Source: Mangifera indica (lineage: Eukaryota; Streptophyta; Magnoliopsida; Sapindales; Anacardiaceae). From it: 64,000 nt of DNA. The position numbers were made by a program, and so were the translations under genes. Where the stretch lies: positions 14,276,820 to 14,340,819 of the forward strand of contig NC_058146.1 of NCBI RefSeq assembly GCF_011075055.1, in the 5' to 3' direction. The notes under the pieces were generated by a model. That model worked only from the letters and a program-made list of their open reading frames with translations. It did not search any database and was not told the DNA's origin. Positions 59,641 to 64,000 of the stretch are shown one piece after another. Within the stretch, counting starts at the first letter, position 1. Every line of letters begins with the position of its first letter.

Positions 59641-60443
59641 ACAATGTCAACAAGTTCTTTTAGTTTTAGACTTAGACCTAGATGATTTGTTATTTTTTGA
59701 TTAATTTCTTTTCTCAGTTTTGCCTCTAACTTGGATACTCACATTAACAAATTTTCTTTCAAATTTTATCTCTAAATCCTTTGATCTTAAAGCACCTAAA
59801 ACATCCTCTATTAACAATGACTCTTTGTCATACTTAACAACAGTTTTTACATCCTTAATGAATCAAGTAAAGAGTTCAAGATTATTATAGCTCGATTTTC
59901 ATTAAAAAAATTTTCTTCTATATTGGCTAAGCTAACAGTACTATTTTTAAATAGTTGGATCCATGTTAAATCCAAACAGTTGTTCTTTAAAGTAAATTTT
60001 ATTTGTCAAAGATTTAGTCATATATAGGGACTCCAATTTTAATCAAACCTTAACAGCAGTATTTTCCTCATCTATTTGTCTAAACATATTATCTAACAAA
60101 TACAAAATTAAGAGACTATAGGTAGTTTCCAATACTTCAGCCTTGTTAAAGGTAGATATCTCTTTAGAAAGGGCTTCTTTTCTACTGAGAGCTCTAGCAC
60201 ACTTGTAGTGGACCAAGATAGCATGCAACTTCTTTCTCCACATGTTAAAGTCTCCCTTTTCATCAAAGCATTCAATGTCTATTCTTGTTTGACCAATTCT
60301 TGGTCTTATTTACATATTTTCCTTTCTTTCTGTATAACAAGAAACGCTGAGAAGAAAGGAAAGGCCACAAGAAACAAGCAAACACAAATCCAAAAAGCAT
60401 AAAAATAATCAACAACAAAAAAAGGACCTAATAATTAGAAATA
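59641..60443 (-). pseudogene. gag of the copia remnant
   Basis: Highly broken. MWRKKLHAILVHYKCARAL (60243 and below) and LLILYLLDNMFRQIDEENTA are gag scraps. A CHN-C type knuckle is suggested near 59640 (cysteine and histidine codons before the protease) but is not intact. The primer site complement GCTCCGATACCA is at 60444-60455. Confidence 0.65.
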
Positions 60444-60960
60444 GCTCCGATACCACTTGTTGGTTTTAGATTTATGATTCTTTTTCACCAATTTTTAAAC
60501 AAATTTGCAAGTTATCAAGAAAGCAGAAAAGAATAAGAGTGATTCACTTGGTTCGAGTAGTCAATCCACTAAAACAAATATGAAATATTATATGTTATAA
60601 TACAATCAAGAACTTCAATCAAAAACTCGATGTTACCATAATTGCCTCAAAATAGAGCTAACTGAAGACTCAAGTTCTAAACCTTACCAAGCTAGACAAC
60701 TAATCAAAGAAAGCATTGAGTTTTCTTCGATGTACCAAAACGCAAGCAGAGCATATGAGAGAGCACACAAAAACAGAAGCAAAAAAGACTCTTTACAAGG
60801 TTTATATACCTTGGTTAAACTCTCTACAAAATTACAACTCTATCCCTACGCTTAATTACTAAATAATCGTTGCTTTGCTAATTACAATCATATCCTTAAT
60901 GAAAAAAGTTTAAGACAAATATGTATAAGAAGAACAATGTACTACCTTTTTATCTATTAT

Positions 60961-61509
60961 TTGCACGGCCTTCGAATCATTGAGATCAATGGCGAGATGT
61001 ATGGAATATGCAATAGAACCTTGTATACGAGGTGTATATACGGGTTTTGAAATGAGTCATACTACCTCAAAGGGAATTTTTTATACAGGGGTAATTTTTT
61101 CCATCCTTAATTGATTGACTATAAAGGTTAACCCTTACCTTGTATATACTATAACCCTTTAAATATAATTATTTTAATTAATTTCTATATATATATAACA
61201 CCACTTTATTAATAAAATTAAAAACAGCATTGAAGATGGGCTTTTGGGGAAAGAAGATTAAATAAGGGATTTTCATCTGGGGTTGGTTTCTTCGACTCTT
61301 CCTTGTTGCAAGCAAGAAGGGCGGATTTTGTAAAACACGAACAAAGATATTACAATAAAATAAAGATATAGACAAGAGAAAAAGAGAAAAAAATCTAGGT
61401 ATAGCTGAGAAGGTAGAATTATTGTGTTTTATCAGTAAAATATCTCGATATATATTTTTTTTAATAAAAGTATATTTATAATGTATCCATTTGGAGTGTA
61501 CAGGTATAC
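60961..61509. other. intergenic, nothing recognised
   Basis: No gene or clear repeat, apart from TA-rich tracts near 61180 and 61450. Confidence 0.4.
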
Positions 61510-62610
61510 ACTATAGTTTTAAGAACTAGACCAAATTATGAATTGTTTTGAGGTCTGATTCTGATCAAACCAGTCAAGCAGTTTTGATCGGCTGATCCAA
61601 CTAGATTTTCAGTTTTGTACAAAATTATGTCATCATCAACATATATTACAACACAAAAAATTATGTAGTTATCAACAATATACATACCAATAGAAAACAT
61701 GCAAAAAAGGGACCAAACTGAACCGTACATACATAAAATAAATTACATAGCAACATATATAACAAATCTATAATATATAATATAAGTCCACTTACCTGTA
61801 AACCGTTATTATAAGTGAATTTTGTCGGATAAAATAATAAAATATATAATTTATACAGAAATAAAAATATCTAATTTTTACTACATTAAAGGAAAAACTA
61901 AATCCTATGCGTCTTTTAATCATTGTACCAAATACTTTTATTCGAAGCTAAAGAAACTGTCATTGCATATACTTTTAATCATTCAATGCAATGTCATTGC
62001 GTCTCCAGCCAATGTCATCCTTCAGCAGATTGAATATGATAATGATGATGATCGGAGTGGTGATCGGATGGCAGTAGTTTCACGATCTATCAAACCAGCA
62101 GAAGTCATCGCCGGTATCGACGTCACAGAGAAGCAAATCTGCAGGAAGAGTTGGAATTGAAGAACACAACTTAGAGAAGAAGTACACTATGGACGAAGCT
62201 TTAAACGTCGGCAACATGAACGAGAAGAACAGTCCACCGTCAGCAATGTGCGTGAGAAGAACGGCTAAACATTGTTGGAAGTCGGCCAAACGTCGTTGTC
62301 GTCGTCGAAGTTGCAACAACGGCGGCAATGCAGAAGAAAGGGCTGCAGGAGAAGACTCCTATTTTTTAGGTCTGCAGCTGTTGCTTTTAATCATTTTTGA
62401 ATTTATATATTTAAAATTTTTATGGATCGGATCACACAGATCTGGATTGGACAGCAAACGGGAAGCCAACTGCCGGTCCAATCATGGTCCAGTCTGAAAA
62501 CTTGCAAAAAATAGTTTTTTTTTTTGCCAGCAGAACTCGTACACAATACCGGTTCATGACCCGATTGGTCCAGCCGGTAGGTCTAGTCTGATTTTGTAAA
62601 TATTAGTATC
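61510..62610. mobile_element. candidate non-autonomous hAT-like element carrying foreign sequence
   Basis: Left end AGTTTTAAGAACTAGACC, right end complement ACAAAATCAGACTAGACC, with subterminal GGTTCATGACCC and CCGGTAGGTC motifs that I associate with widespread plant hAT-like repeats. The interior 61900-62400 is more GC-rich and holds GATGATGATCGGAG and CGTCGTTGTCGTCGTCG stretches unlike the surroundings. The 102-codon ORF 62189-62497 has no family match and I do not call it. A target duplication was not found. Confidence 0.45.
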
Positions 62611-63138
62611 CACTTATATATATCATTAAGTATTGGTGATTTTCAATAAAAATAAAATAATACCCAATTATATAATGATACATATCAAATACATATTCAT
62701 TTGTGTATGTATATGTGTGAAGAGTTTATGTTGCCCCCATAAACATTTAATTCAAATTTACCACTGACCCCTTGAGGTTTGATGGAATAATAAAATCCCA
62801 TTTATTGCGATATGTATAATAAATTTGGGCACTAGCACTACGGTTTATTGAAATTGTTGGATTCGATCAAAGCTATATGAGTTTAAATTGAAGTTTGGTT
62901 TGAATGAGTTAAGTATGAGTCAAAATTGAGTTAGTTTTCACAAAATAAGTCAAATTTGAATTGATTCAAATATTAAAGTCTAAGCAAGCTCAAATCAAAA
63001 CAAAGTACATTTATTTACAAGCCAAGTTTGAGTTTCAACTTATTGATCTCAAACGAACTCTTTTGAATTAAAGTCAATTTTAAACTAAATCTTATTCTAA
63101 TTTGCCTAAATCAAATCTAGTCATATTTATAAATAGGC
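62611..63138. repeat. dispersed repeats (partner of 12355-12500, and AT-rich family)
   Basis: 62725-62865 matches 12355-12500. 62870-63125 belongs to the same AT-rich family as 45715-45900 and 52180-52620. No gene. Confidence 0.55.
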
Positions 63139-64000
63139 GAAAAGACTATTTCACCCCCAAGTTTTAGTGCATTCTTAAAGCTAAACTCACGGAGTTTGAA
63201 AAACCTGAAGTCCCACCCATAGGCTAACTTTTCCTAAAAAAGTAAGGGTAAAATTGTCATTTATTGTTTTCCCCCTGTAGTTTTAAAAACTAACAAATTT
63301 ACCCCTGCCTAAAGTTTTCTAACTTTCAAAAGTATCATTCCCCCCCCCCCAAAACCTAGGGTTTATTTTCTAGAGGCTCTTCGACCACCATTTTAGGCCA
63401 TCGGAGAAAGAGCTTCAACCCACCATGTCACTAGCCACCTCTAAAGCTTCCAAATGGTACACCGAAGACTCATCTTCCTCGATTCCAGAAGGATCGACGT
63501 AGACCTATCTTCTTCGATTCTTTTGGAATCAACGAAGTCTTCGTCGATTCTAGATGAATCGATAGAGAAAACGGTCTTCGTCGATTCCAAAAGAATCGAC
63601 ATAGGTGCTCATCTTTGTCGATTCGTCTAGAATCAATGAAGATTTCATCGACTCAAACGAATCGACGCATCTTCATCACCTCTTCTTCCATCGGAGAGTG
63701 AAGATCTAGTGGCCAATGAGTAGTGGGTTAAAGCATTGTCGTGGGTTGCTAGAGATGGTGGTCAGAGATTTCTGGAAAATAAGCTTAGGTTTTTTTTTGG
63801 GGGGGGGGGGGGGGGGGGGCAGAGAATATTACTTTTGATAGTTAGAAAACTTTGGGTAGGGATGAAGTTGTTAGTTTTTAAAACTGTGGGGGGAACATAT
63901 AATGAATTTTATATTTTTTTTTAATAAATTAATGAAATAATAATTTTACCTTTACTTTTTTAACGGATGTTAACTCATGGGTGGGACTTCAGGTTTTTCA
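63139..64000. mobile_element. inverted-repeat (Mutator-type MITE) element with a hairpin-rich core, running off the window
   Basis: Left arm 63139-63360 is matched by the complement of the right arm 63780-64000: TGAAAAACCTGAAGTCCCAC at 63197 pairs with the last bases of the window, and CTAACAAATTTACCCC pairs with its counterpart near 63860. A run of 11 C (63340-63350) pairs with a run of 21 G (63799-63819). The core 63479-63667 consists of six small hairpins. No transposase. The right end should fall about 60 bp past the window. Confidence 0.75.
63479..63667. repeat. cluster of six TCGATTC/GAATCGA hairpins
   Basis: Imperfect inverted pairs with 5-6 base loops at about 63479-63497, 63512-63537, 63539-63566, 63578-63600, 63614-63641 and 63646-63667. 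Loop sequences differ (TAGAT, CAAAA, GTCTA, AAAC), while stems are kept. Confidence 0.8.

Larger units (their letters stand above)
57690..60960 (-). mobile_element. copia retrotransposon remnant, RT deleted (antisense)
   Basis: On the complement from right to left: LTR end at 60458 (TGTTGG on +), primer site, gag, protease, integrase, RNase H end, polypurine tract (complement of 57985-57995) and LTR sequence to about 57690. RT is missing: at about 58243 the frame passes from integrase tail to the RNase H end ERANHINVRLHFLRD. The two LTR-like ends do not obviously match each other, so one may belong to another element or be truncated. A TATA box complement (GGTATATAAACC) lies at about 60799-60810. 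Confidence 0.78.

Noticed and set aside
62189..62497. 102-residue Arg/Cys-rich ORF
   Set aside because: Low-complexity composition in a likely transposon interior, with an opposing ORF at 62080-62328; no family match.
63799..63819. G21 run as a biological quadruplex site only
   Set aside because: Kept as part of the inverted-repeat element; long homopolymers are also error-prone in sequencing, so the exact length is unreliable.
1..64000. tRNA, rRNA, snoRNA or miRNA genes
   Set aside because: I saw no tRNA cloverleaf boxes or rRNA sequence; tRNA-like words are primer-binding sites. Small-RNA potential of the inverted repeats is noted under findings only.

Overview
The window looks like AT-rich, heterochromatin-like nuclear DNA from a flowering plant, most likely a eudicot. 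The evidence is plant-type Ty1/copia and Ty3/gypsy retrotransposons, a Mutator-like transposon carrying a Ulp1 protease, hAT- and Mutator-type MITEs, and an intronless FAD-linked oxidase gene of the berberine-bridge-enzyme-like (BBE-like) family. I cannot name the species. Only one protein-coding host gene looks intact: the BBE-like gene at 41068-42657 (+).

Layout. 1-12.9 kb: antisense copia debris split by a complete but mutated Athila-type gypsy element (1180-10909) flanked by the target duplication ACATG. 12.9-17.0 kb: a short-LTR copia element (12866-17020, target duplication TGATT). 17.0-21.2 kb: AT-rich intergenic DNA holding a very large inverted repeat (18095-20863). 21.2-21.95 kb: a GC-rich hAT-type MITE. 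22.0-22.43 kb: the 5' quarter of a BBE-like gene (copy A). 22.43-28.05 kb: a Kaonashi-like MULE (Ulp1 protease on +, transposase on -) that replaces the rest of copy A. 28.3-34.7 kb: a second gypsy element whose 3' LTR is cut off at a duplication junction. 34.7-43.6 kb: a second copy of the copia end, inverted repeat and BBE gene (copy B, intact). 43.6-49.8 kb: dispersed repeats and a deleted antisense Tork-like copia element. 49.8-51.7 kb: the 3' end of a chromodomain gypsy element. 51.7-55.0 kb: a third BBE-like copy in inverted orientation (copy C), a recent-looking pseudogene. 55.0-64.0 kb: tandem repeats, MITEs, another antisense copia remnant, a hAT-like non-autonomous element, and at the right edge an inverted-repeat element with a core made of small hairpins.

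The main story is a local BBE-like cluster. Copies A and B share about 4 kb of upstream DNA, including the same copia insertion and the same giant inverted repeat, plus about 240 bp of downstream flank. They therefore arose by a segmental tandem duplication after those insertions. Copy-specific events followed: a MITE and a MULE in A, a different MITE-like insert in B, and gypsy insertion or truncation at the junction. Copy C is inverted, keeps the downstream flank in two pieces, and carries frameshifts and stops. Nearly all transposon coding regions are broken, often by stops where the family has Gln, Trp or Arg, as expected from decay of methylated cytosines.

Boundaries were read by eye and may be off by a few bases to a few tens of bases unless a target duplication fixes them.
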